Below, in pieces: positions 1-5,230 of a stretch of DNA of 5,888 nt. The position numbers and the translations under genes are program-made. A model generated the notes under the pieces. That model was not told the DNA's origin, ran no database searches, and was given only the letters and a program-made list of their open reading frames with translations. The stretch spans positions 1 to 5,888 of the forward strand of contig JAVBYB010000147.1 of assembly GCA_030824255.1 (NCBI GenBank), written 5' to 3'. Numbering within the stretch: position 1 is the first letter of the stretch; each line of letters opens with the position of its first letter. Source of the stretch: a bacterium. Lineage in GTDB: Bacteria > Pseudomonadota > Alphaproteobacteria > Caulobacterales > Hyphomonadaceae.

Positions 1-292
1 GCTGAACGTCACGCGCGAAGTCGATGGCGGCCTGCAGACGCTTGCGCTGCAGATCCCCGCCGTCGTCACCACCGACCTCCGCCTCAACGAGCCGCGCTTC
101 GCTTCGCTGCCCAACATCATGAAGGCGAAGAAGAAGCCGATCGAGACCAAGTCGCCCGCTGACTACGGAGTCGACATCACGCCGCGCCTGTCGGTCGTGA
201 AAGTCACAGAGCCCAAGAAGCGCGAAGCCGGCGAAAAAGTCGCCGACGTCGATGCCCTCATCGCCAAACTCAAGTCCGTGGGAGCCATCTGA
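1..292 (+). CDS. etfB: Electron transfer flavoprotein beta subunit, C-terminal part
   Basis: The reading frame is open from base 2 to TGA at 290-292 and gives 96 residues. The 5' end lies outside the window; the family is usually about 250 residues long. Visible hallmarks are [12 protein letters not shown] near the left edge and then [20 protein letters not shown], the conserved ETF-beta stretch leading into a lysine-rich segment (KAKKKP). The protein pairs with ETF alpha and binds AMP as a structural cofactor. It also forms the docking surface for acyl-CoA and related dehydrogenases in the cytoplasm; this role is family knowledge. The stop codon is 2 bases before the etfA start, so the two genes are co-transcribed and probably translationally coupled. 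The conserved motifs and the partner gene make the identification firm. Confidence 0.96.
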   Translation, partial: LNVTREVDGGLQTLALQIPAVVTTDLRLNEPRFASLPNIMKAKKKPIETKSPADYGVDITPRLSVVKVTEPKKREAGEKVADVDALIAKLKSVGAI

Positions 293-294
293 TC

Positions 295-1224
295 ATGGCC
301 GTTCTCGTTCTCGCTGAACACAGCAACGCCGCGCTGAATGACGTGACCGCCAAGACGGTCGCCGCCGCCCAGGCCTTCGGCGGCGACATCGATGTCCTCG
401 TCGCCGGCCACAACGCCGGCGCTGCCGCGCAAGCCGCATCCAAACTCGCCGGCGTCCGCAAGGTGATCCACGTTGAAGGCGAAGCCTTCAGCCACGCCCT
501 CGCCGAAGCCGTCGAAGCCCTCGTCGTGCCGATGATGTCCGGCTACGACGCCTTCTTCGCCCCCGCCACCGCCACGGGCAAGAACGTCGCCCCGCGCATC
601 GCCGCCAAGCTCGACGTGATGCAGGTCTCGGAAATCACCAAGGTGATCGACGCCTCGACCTTCGAGCGCCCGATCTACGCCGGCAACGCCATCCTGACCG
701 TCAAATCCACCGACGCCAAGAAAGTCGTCACCGTTCGCGGCACGGCCTTCCAGGCTGTAGCCTCCTCTGGCTCGGCCCCGGTCGAAAGCGCTGCTGCTCC
801 CGCTGGTCCGTTCAAGTCGGCCTTCGTCTCGGAAGAGATCGCGAAGTCCGACCGTCCCGAACTCGCCGGCGCAAAGCGCGTCGTCTCCGGCGGTCGCGCC
901 CTCGCCTCGGCTGAACAGTTCAACCAGTACATCCTTCCCCTCGCCGACAAGCTCGGCGCAGGCGTCGGCGCCTCGCGCGCCGCGGTGGATGCAGGCTACG
1001 CCCCCAACGACTACCAGGTCGGCCAGACCGGCAAGGTCGTCGCCCCGGAGCTCTACGTCGCCATCGGCATCTCGGGCGCCATCCAGCACCTCGCCGGCAT
1101 GAAGGACTCGAAGATCATCGTCGCCATCAACAAGGACGAAGAAGCTCCGATCTTCCAGATCGCCGACTTCGCCCTCGTCGGCGACCTCTTCAAGATTGTC
1201 CCCGAGCTGACCGAGAAGCTCTAG
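295..1224 (+). CDS. etfA: Electron transfer flavoprotein alpha subunit
   Basis: This 309-residue protein has the normal length for ETF alpha. It carries the FAD of the ETF heterodimer and relays electrons from several flavin dehydrogenases to ETF:quinone oxidoreductase. Residues 1-180 or so form the N-terminal alpha/beta domain, including [17 protein letters not shown] at 91-107. The C-terminal FAD domain has VSGGR (197-201), [11 protein letters not shown] (225-235), [14 protein letters not shown] (241-254), the signature [17 protein letters not shown] (253-269) and [11 protein letters not shown] (277-287). The FAD-binding set is intact, so the protein should be active. The ATG at 295 is preceded by GGGAG at 280-284 inside the end of etfB, with a 10-base spacer, which supports this start. 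The gene is the last of its operon and is followed 22 bases later by an intrinsic terminator. Confidence 0.98.
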   Translation: MAVLVLAEHSNAALNDVTAKTVAAAQAFGGDIDVLVAGHNAGAAAQAASKLAGVRKVIHVEGEAFSHALAEAVEALVVPMMSGYDAFFAPATATGKNVAPRIAAKLDVMQVSEITKVIDASTFERPIYAGNAILTVKSTDAKKVVTVRGTAFQAVASSGSAPVESAAAPAGPFKSAFVSEEIAKSDRPELAGAKRVVSGGRALASAEQFNQYILPLADKLGAGVGASRAAVDAGYAPNDYQVGQTGKVVAPELYVAIGISGAIQHLAGMKDSKIIVAINKDEEAPIFQIADFALVGDLFKIVPELTEKL

Positions 1225-1246
1225 GCTGAGACGAACCAACACCCGG

Positions 1247-1275
1247 AAAGGCCCGCCCTCACCGGCGGGCCTTTT
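1247..1275 (+). terminator. Intrinsic terminator of the etfBA operon
   Basis: A perfect 11-bp stem (AAAGGCCCGCC at 1247-1257 and GGCGGGCCTTT at 1264-1274) encloses a 6-base loop. The 3' arm runs into TTTT at 1272-1275, and another TTT follows after GC. The position, 22 bases after the etfA stop, and the U-rich tail fit Rho-independent termination. The A-run on the 5' side means it could also act on the opposite strand, but no gene there would use it. Confidence 0.92.
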
Positions 1276-1321
1276 GCTTTGGCGCCGCCCTTGGCCTGCA
1301 GCCCCCGGCATGCTCATCTCA

Positions 1322-1340
1322 CCCTGACATCTTCAGGGGA
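1322..1340 (+). promoter_or_regulatory. Hairpin overlapping the ribosome binding site of the M20 peptidase gene
   Basis: CCCTGA (1322-1327) and TCAGGG (1333-1338) form a 6-bp stem with a 5-base loop. The ribosome binding site AGGGGA (1335-1340), 8 bases before the ATG at 1349, lies mostly in the 3' arm. If this folds in the mRNA it would hide the site. The stem is short, and C-rich partners for a G-rich site arise easily by chance, so regulation is only a possibility. Confidence 0.35.
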
Positions 1341-1348
1341 CTACCCGC

Positions 1349-2788
1349 ATGCGCCTTATGCTCCTTGCCGCGTCGACGCTCGCCCTCGCCGCCTGCGCCA
1401 CAGCGCCGGTCGCTACGAGCACCAGCGGCTTCTCCCGCGACCCGGGCGCACACGAGCCCGAATTCCGCGCGCTATATAAAGAGCTGGTCGAGACAAACAC
1501 CACCTTCTCCGTCGGCTCCTGCACACAGGCGTCGGAGCGGATGAAGGCGCGCCTGATGGCTGCCGGCTATCCGGCGAGCGACCTCCACATCCTCGTCAAC
1601 CCGGCGCCGAACCGTCCTCAGGACGGCAACCTCGTCGCGATCCTTCCCGGCTCGGACCCCAACGCCAAGGCCATAATGCTGATGGCGCACATCGATGTGG
1701 TGGAAGCCAAGCGCGAAGACTGGGTGCGCGATCCCTTCGTGCTCACGGAAGAAGGCGGCTACTTCTACGCGCGTGGCGCGACCGACGACAAGGCGATGGC
1801 GGCGATCTTCACCGACTCGATGATCCGCTTCAAACGCGAAGGCTACAAGCCCGCCCGTACGATCAAGATGATGCTCAATTGCGGCGAGGAGAGCGCCAAC
1901 GAATTCATCGGCGCGAAGTACATGGTCGAGAACCATCTCGACCTCATCTCCGCCGAGTTCGCGCTCAACGAGGGAGCTGGCGGCCGCATCGATCCGGAGA
2001 CGGGCAAGTACATTTTCAACGGCGTACAGGCCGGCGAGAAACTCTACCAGGACTTCACGCTCGAAATCACCAATCCCGGCGGTCACTCCTCACGCCCCGT
2101 GCCCGACAATGCGATCTATGATCTCGGCCAGGCCCTGCTCGCCGTTCAGGCCTATGAATTTCCCATCGAGTTCAATGACGCCACGCGCAACTTCTTCCGC
2201 CGCATGGGCGCCATCACACCCGGCCAGGAAGGCCAGGACATGCGCGACGCAGCCGATGGCGAGAACGCCGCCGCCATCCGCCGCCTGATGCTGAACCCCA
2301 GCTACAACGCCACGTTGCGCACCACCTGCATCGCGACACAGCTGTCAGCGGGCCACGCGCCCAACGCCCTGCCGCAACGCGCCACGGCCAACGTCAACTG
2401 CCGCATCTTCCCCGGCCACACGCAGGAAGAGATCCGCCAGAAGCTCGAAGGCGCCATCGGCAATGCCGACGTGAAGATCACGATGCGCTCGCCGCCGGAA
2501 ACGCCGGTGAAGCCCGTCGCGCTGCCGCCGGAAATCCTCAAGCCCATCGAGGAGCTGACCGAGAAAATGTGGCCCGGCGTGCCCGTCATTCCGCAGATGA
2601 CCACCGGCGCCACCGACGCCCGTTTCACTACGCCCGCCGGCATCACCACCTATGGCGTCTCCGGCATCTTCGCCGACGCGAACACATCGGGCGCACATGG
2701 CCTCAACGAACGCGTCGGCGTGAAACAGCTGATGGAAGGCCGCATGTTCCTCCACCAGCTGGTGAAAATCTATGCGGGCGGGGAGTAG
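1349..2788 (+). CDS. M20-family zinc metallopeptidase, predicted lipoprotein
   Basis: This 479-residue protein hydrolyses peptide or amide bonds using two zinc ions. Residues 1-16 are a lipoprotein signal peptide with lipobox LAAC (13-16), so mature Cys16 should be lipid-anchored outside the inner membrane. The M20 ligand set looks complete: H114 and D116 in AHIDVV, bridging D146 in RGATDDK, catalytic E180 with ligand E181 in CGEESANEF, E208 in LNEGA, and H450 in GAHGLNE. The dimerisation (lid) domain spans roughly 225-360 and includes GGHSSRPV (H246) and the return strand NALPQRATANVNCRIFPG. Ligand roles are assigned by family analogy. AGGGGA 8 bases upstream supports the ATG at 1349. The intact sites suggest an active di- or carboxypeptidase in envelope peptide scavenging; the substrate cannot be read from sequence. 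A promoter is not obvious in 1276-1340. Confidence 0.93.
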   Translation: MRLMLLAASTLALAACATAPVATSTSGFSRDPGAHEPEFRALYKELVETNTTFSVGSCTQASERMKARLMAAGYPASDLHILVNPAPNRPQDGNLVAILPGSDPNAKAIMLMAHIDVVEAKREDWVRDPFVLTEEGGYFYARGATDDKAMAAIFTDSMIRFKREGYKPARTIKMMLNCGEESANEFIGAKYMVENHLDLISAEFALNEGAGGRIDPETGKYIFNGVQAGEKLYQDFTLEITNPGGHSSRPVPDNAIYDLGQALLAVQAYEFPIEFNDATRNFFRRMGAITPGQEGQDMRDAADGENAAAIRRLMLNPSYNATLRTTCIATQLSAGHAPNALPQRATANVNCRIFPGHTQEEIRQKLEGAIGNADVKITMRSPPETPVKPVALPPEILKPIEELTEKMWPGVPVIPQMTTGATDARFTTPAGITTYGVSGIFADANTSGAHGLNERVGVKQLMEGRMFLHQLVKIYAGGE

Positions 2789-3272
2789 TGCGCAGGTGAC
2801 GCGGGTCAGCTTGGCCCTTCTCTTGTTCTCCGTCGTGGGCTGTGCCGGGCCTAGCACAGGGCGTGTTGCAGCAGTCAGGACGTATCAATCCGTTGACATT
2901 GCCGACTTGTTCGAAAATCCATCCCGATGGGATGGAGTCAGTGTACGGACGCAGGGGTTCGCTCAGCTCTTGGACCTTGGAACCAATTCAGCCCTATGGC
3001 TGTACAGCGCCAGCGCTGCTCCTTCAGCTGATCAACCTCAGCGGCGCTGTGATGTGCGTGATGAAGCCATTTTGGTGCCTCTCTCGAAGGAGGCGCTTCG
3101 GCAGGTTCGGGAACTCAAGGGGCGCCAAGGGCCACCTCGACTTGTTGAAGTAGAAGGGACTTTTACGACAGGCGGCGTTCGACTTTACATGGGTTACGCC
3201 TACGAAGTCTACGAGCGTGCATTCACCAGCGCCGATGTGCCGGTCGTTAAGGCGGATGTCTGCCTATTTTGA
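2772..3272 (+). CDS. Small lipoprotein of unknown function, overlapping the peptidase gene
   Basis: The open frame encodes 166 residues from the ATG at 2772, overlapping the peptidase gene by 17 bases. An alternative GTG at 2796 has GGGGAG (2780-2785) 10 bases upstream, and gives a compact signal peptide with its cysteine at position 16. The ATG has no clear ribosome site, so 2796 may be the true start. Counted from the ATG, the hydrophobic segment VSLALLLFSVVGC ends in lipobox VVGC (21-24), predicting a lipid-anchored exported protein. The mature part has FENPSRWDGVSVRTQGF (47-63) and later LVEVEGTF (124-131). This spacing recalls small OB-fold-like bacterial lipoproteins, which is only a resemblance. 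Cys93 and Cys164 could form a disulfide. Third codon positions carry visibly more A and T than in neighbouring genes, hinting at different ancestry. I do not recognise a function. Confidence 0.75.
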   Translation: MRAGSSAQVTRVSLALLLFSVVGCAGPSTGRVAAVRTYQSVDIADLFENPSRWDGVSVRTQGFAQLLDLGTNSALWLYSASAAPSADQPQRRCDVRDEAILVPLSKEALRQVRELKGRQGPPRLVEVEGTFTTGGVRLYMGYAYEVYERAFTSADVPVVKADVCLF

Positions 3273-3322
3273 ATTTCTATGTCCGGGATCGAATATCATC
3301 AGATAGGCAGCGAGCATTGCGC

Positions 3323-3453
3323 GCACGCGCTCGTCCTTCGACGGACGCGCGCGTTGCGCGCTGCTCAGGATGAGCGCTTTGTGCAAGTTGCCAGAGTAGC
3401 GCTCATGCTGAGCTGGCCCCGCAGGGGCCGTCCGTCGAAGCACGAGCGCGTGC
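3323..3453. repeat. REP/BIME-like double palindrome between convergent genes
   Basis: Two 56-base arms (3323-3378 and 3398-3453) are inverted copies around a 19-base spacer. Outside a 15-base core, 38 of 41 aligned positions agree. Each arm contains a core hairpin with a 6-bp stem and 3-base loop: GCGCGC-GTT-GCGCGC at 3347-3361 and GGCCCC-GCA-GGGGCC at 3415-3429. Each also has a second hairpin, GCTCA-N3-TGAGC, at 3363-3375 and 3401-3413. The core hairpins differ in sequence but keep the same geometry. The flanking words (TCATCCTGAGC, GTCGAAGGACGA in one orientation) resemble dispersed palindromes I recall from many alphaproteobacterial genomes. The element fills the gap between two convergent 3' ends, a typical REP position, and may protect or terminate both transcripts. 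No REP-associated transposase gene is in the window. Confidence 0.88.
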
Positions 3454-3463
3454 TGGCAGCCGC

Positions 3464-3853
3464 CTAGTCCGGTCCCATCATCGCAACCCGGAAGTTCTCA
3501 TAGCTGTCGAGCACCTTTGGATCGTCCTTCACGATGTGAACGAGCTGCCCGGGAATGTCCTTGAGGTGATCCACCATCCCGTCCGGGCTCATCCCCATCG
3601 ATGTGCCGAACGTCCGGAAGATCGCATACGCATCGTCGCGATACTTCGCGAAATCCAGCGTCGCCGCGCCCGCGCCCAGCCGCGCCTTGGTCAGCTCGAA
3701 GAACGCATGCATGTGCGGATTGTCCGACCATGCCTTTGTGTCGCCCTGCAGGCTCAACGTCTGTCCTTGGCCGGGCGCCGCCTGCGTCCCGTGCTGCGCC
3801 AACGCCGCGGGCGCGCCCACCGCCAGCACGATCGCGATCATCCATCCACGCAT
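3464..3853 (-). CDS. Small secreted protein of unknown function
   Basis: This predicts 129 residues from the ATG at 3853. An in-frame ATG four codons upstream (3865) exists, but its codons overlap GGAGG (3859-3863). That site lies 5 bases before the 3853 start, so I choose the shorter form. Residues 1-19 form a signal peptide (MRGWMIAIVL, then APAALA) with likely cleavage after ALA at 19, giving a soluble exported protein. The mature part begins with a flexible Q/G-rich stretch (20-36). A probably helical region follows, with HMHAFFELTKARLG (47-60), FAKYRDDAYAIFRTFG (68-83), a Met-rich turn SMGMSPDGM (85-93) and MVDHLKDIPGQLVHIVKDD. I do not recognise the family. It is transcribed divergently from the membrane protein/XRE pair, and its stop lies 11 bases from the REP-like element. 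Minus-strand TATAAT at 3958-3963 is a plausible -10. Confidence 0.8.
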   Translation of the reverse strand: MRGWMIAIVLAVGAPAALAQHGTQAAPGQGQTLSLQGDTKAWSDNPHMHAFFELTKARLGAGAATLDFAKYRDDAYAIFRTFGTSMGMSPDGMVDHLKDIPGQLVHIVKDDPKVLDSYENFRVAMMGPD

Positions 3854-3858
3854 TCCAA

Positions 3859-3863
3859 CCTCC
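3859..3863 (-). promoter_or_regulatory. Ribosome binding site deciding the start of the secreted protein
   Basis: GGAGG on the minus strand lies 5 bases before the ATG at 3851-3853. It falls inside the first codons of the longer frame beginning at 3865, which favours the downstream start and a cleaner signal peptide. Confidence 0.75.
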
Positions 3864-3946
3864 ATCGGGACAAGCCGTCAGCGCCTCCGGAATCACGTAG
3901 AAGCCTGCGCCGGAGCCGCAAAAAGTCGTGACAAAGAAACCAGACA

Positions 3947-3970
3947 CGATGTAAAAGATTATATACATCG
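3947..3970. promoter_or_regulatory. 24-bp inverted repeat, candidate operator over divergent promoters
   Basis: CGATGTA (3947-3953) and TACATCG (3964-3970) are perfect 7-bp inverted arms with a 10-base A/T-rich spacer. The spacer contains TATAAT on the minus strand (rc of 3958-3963), a perfect -10 hexamer about 105 bases before the secreted-protein start. No good -35 lies at 17 bases; the best is CTGAAA at a 19-base spacing. On the plus strand GTGACA (3928-3933) and TAAAAG (3952-3957) are a weak promoter pair for the gene at 3998. A dimeric HTH protein bound here would cover both promoters. The XRE regulator encoded two genes downstream is the natural candidate, by inference from position. 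Confidence 0.6.
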
Positions 3971-3997
3971 AGTCGAGTCACTTTTCAGGGCCCCGCC

Positions 3998-4417
3998 ATG
4001 TCATTCCGCGAGAAGTCTGCGTGGATCACGCTGATCACCGTGATCGCCTGCATGGGCGCCTACTACGCCGCGATCCTGTCCGGCCTCGTGAAGTCGCAAT
4101 CCATGCCCGCGCTCTATCTCGCGCTCGGATGCATCGTCGCGCTGATCGTGCTGCAGGCGGGTCTCAACCTCATCGCCATGGCAACCACGGGAAAGGATGG
4201 CCGCGGCCCGCGCGACGAACGCGAAAAGCTGATCCAGGCCCGCTCCCACACCATCGGCTATTACACGCTGATGGTCGCCGTCGCCTCGCTCTTCATCCCC
4301 ACGCACACGCGCGGCGTCACCATGATCGACATCGTGAACTACGCGCTGCTCTGCATGGTCATCGCAGCGCTGGTCGTCGCCATCGCACAGATCGTCATGT
4401 TCCGGCGCGGCTACTAG
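3998..4417 (+). CDS. Four-helix membrane protein paired with an XRE regulator
   Basis: This predicts 139 residues. AGGG at 3987-3990 lies 7 bases before the ATG. Four hydrophobic segments are visible at about 9-30, 37-62, 85-101 and 110-134. Helices 2 and 3 are joined by a charged loop with GRGPRDEREKLIQARS (68-83), and the protein ends in a basic tail (FRRGY). The DERE-K-I motif just before a helix is typical of small DUF2178-like membrane proteins found next to short XRE repressors. I place it there by resemblance, not by a search. The biochemical role is unknown; such proteins may sense a membrane signal or control the linked regulator. The XRE gene starts 3 bases after its stop, so the two form one operon. 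The inverted repeat at 3947-3970 lies 27 bases upstream. Confidence 0.88.
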   Translation: MSFREKSAWITLITVIACMGAYYAAILSGLVKSQSMPALYLALGCIVALIVLQAGLNLIAMATTGKDGRGPRDEREKLIQARSHTIGYYTLMVAVASLFIPTHTRGVTMIDIVNYALLCMVIAALVVAIAQIVMFRRGY

Positions 4418-4420
4418 CGC

Positions 4421-4633
4421 ATGGCGAAACTTCCCATCGCCAACCAGATCCGCCGCCTCCGGTTCGAGCATGGCGAGATGACGCAAAGCGATCTCGCGAC
4501 ACGCATCGGCATGACACGGCAGACCATCGCCGCCATCGAAGCCGGCAAGTACGGTCCCTCCCTCGAGGCTGCCTTCCGCATCGCGCATGTCTTTGATGTC
4601 AGCGTGGAAGACGTCTTCCAGTGGGACGAATAA
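4421..4633 (+). CDS. Short XRE-family transcriptional regulator
   Basis: This 70-residue protein is essentially one Cro/C1-type helix-turn-helix domain. IRRLRFEHGEMTQSDLATRI (10-29) covers the first helices, and MTRQTIAAIEAGKYGPSLEA (31-50) holds the turn, recognition helix and the conserved EAGKYxPSL motif. AFRIAHVFDVSVEDVFQWDE closes the domain. This is the compact YozG-like subgroup, which acts as dimeric DNA-binding repressors in the cytoplasm and has no sensor domain. The start is 3 bases after the upstream stop and lacks a good ribosome site, so translation is probably coupled to the membrane-protein gene. Autoregulation through the repeat at 3947-3970 is likely but inferred. Its stop TAA abuts the stop codon of the convergent gene at 4634. 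Confidence 0.95.
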   Translation: MAKLPIANQIRRLRFEHGEMTQSDLATRIGMTRQTIAAIEAGKYGPSLEAAFRIAHVFDVSVEDVFQWDE

Positions 4634-5038
4634 TCAGGCCCAGCCAAACTGCTTCAGCAGCAGCACGCCGCCCGCCGCCGACGCGGCCGAGAGCACCGCT
4701 CCCCATACCATGTCCACGAACACCATCGGTACGGGCCAGCTCTTGATGGTCGCCCAGTTTGTCAGGTCATAGGTCCCATAGGCCACCAGCCCGAAGAACC
4801 CGCCCAGCATGGCAGCCTTCAGCCAGTCGCCCGTTTCCAGCGCAGGCGCGACGGCGAAAACCGAGAGCCCCACCGAGAACAGAACATAAAAGGCCAGCGC
4901 CGGAACCCACTGGATATCCGCCCGCCGCAACTCGCCCATCTGCTGGACCAGCCACTCCCGCGCGATCACGCCCAGCCACAGCGCGTCCAGCACGCCAAGG
5001 ATCAACCCGGCCGCCAGCGCTCCCTTCGCGATGTCCAT
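4634..5038 (-). CDS. DUF2177-type integral membrane protein
   Basis: This predicts 134 residues from the ATG at 5038. Four membrane segments lie at about 5-27, 46-66, 73-92 and 104-128. The conserved features are LDALWLG in helix 1 (17-23), YGTYDLTNWATIKSWP (87-102) and VDMVWG (108-113). These match DUF2177 membrane proteins as I know them, whose function is not established. The length is normal for the family. A longer frame starts at 5050, but GGAGG (5044-5048) sits 5 bases before the 5038 ATG and favours the shorter protein. The gene converges on the XRE gene with no intervening base. It follows the lipoprotein gene (stop at 5231) on the same strand after 192 bases that contain a palindromic element, so I expect its own promoter, which I could not identify. 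Confidence 0.92.
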   Translation of the reverse strand: MDIAKGALAAGLILGVLDALWLGVIAREWLVQQMGELRRADIQWVPALAFYVLFSVGLSVFAVAPALETGDWLKAAMLGGFFGLVAYGTYDLTNWATIKSWPVPMVFVDMVWGAVLSAASAAGGVLLLKQFGWA

Positions 5039-5043
5039 GCAAG

Positions 5044-5048
5044 CCTCC
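5044..5048 (-). promoter_or_regulatory. Ribosome binding site deciding the start of the DUF2177 gene
   Basis: GGAGG on the minus strand is 5 bases before the ATG at 5036-5038. It overlaps the first codons of the alternative frame that starts at 5050. The upstream ATG also has a G-run before it (GGGGG), so the longer form is not excluded. Confidence 0.65.
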
Positions 5049-5126
5049 ATGCACCCCCTTCATACGCAGCCCCCCGCAGTTGGATGCACATTCAAGGGTG
5101 GAAAGTCGCGCCCGCCGCCACGGACA

Positions 5127-5211
5127 CGTCATCCTTGGGCCTGACCCAAGGGTCTTGCTTCGCGACACGGACGGCAAAGCAGGATGCACGGAGCCAGGCC
5201 CGAACATGACG
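5127..5211. repeat. Second palindromic intergenic element
   Basis: The outer 19-base arms (5127-5145 and 5193-5211) are inverted copies matching at 15 of 19 positions; each begins CGTCAT and shares GGGCCTG. Further in, 5152-5163 and 5174-5185 pair again at 9 of 12 positions with a one-base shift, so nearly the whole 85 bp folds on itself. The left arm also holds its own hairpin, CCTTGGG-CCTGA-CCCAAGG at 5133-5151. The GTCATCCTxGGGCxTGACCC pattern resembles dispersed repeats I recall from alphaproteobacterial genomes. There is no T-run on either side, so a classic intrinsic terminator is not indicated. The element lies 19 bases beyond the stop of the lipoprotein gene at 5231 and fills most of the 5039-5230 gap, where I see no gene. 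Confidence 0.72.
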
Positions 5212-5230
5212 CCCTCGATGTTTCGCTACA

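Noticed and set aside
163..1317. A 384-codon open frame on the minus strand across etfA
   Set aside because: It is antisense to a fully conserved etfA, its translation is repetitive G/D/E/V-rich sequence typical of a mirror frame of GC-rich codons, and it runs through the terminator.
1472..2857. Long minus-strand open frames opposite the M20 peptidase (about 204 and 170 codons)
   Set aside because: The plus strand holds an intact M20 protein with all motifs; the antisense translations show no domain, signal peptide or ribosome site.
3323..3453. CRISPR repeat or insertion-sequence ends
   Set aside because: There are only two arms in inverted orientation, with no regular spacers, no transposase and no target duplication that I can see.
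3279..3467. A 62-codon plus-strand frame between the convergent genes
   Set aside because: It consists almost entirely of the palindromic element, and its translation only reflects the repeat.
3498..3968. A 156-codon minus-strand frame with a hydrophobic start (MYIIFYIVSGFF)
   Set aside because: It begins inside the promoter dyad and is out of frame with the secreted protein, which has a proper ribosome site and signal peptide. The hydrophobic start comes from the A/T-rich promoter DNA and the rest is low-complexity.
3921..3985. Outer AAAAGT/ACTTTT pair flanking the promoter dyad as a second operator
   Set aside because: The 6-bp arms are not centred on the main dyad and A/T-rich words like these recur by chance.
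5133..5151. CCTTGGG/CCCAAGG hairpin as an intrinsic terminator for the lipoprotein gene
   Set aside because: There is no T-run on the minus strand after the stem, and it is better explained as part of the larger 85-bp palindrome.
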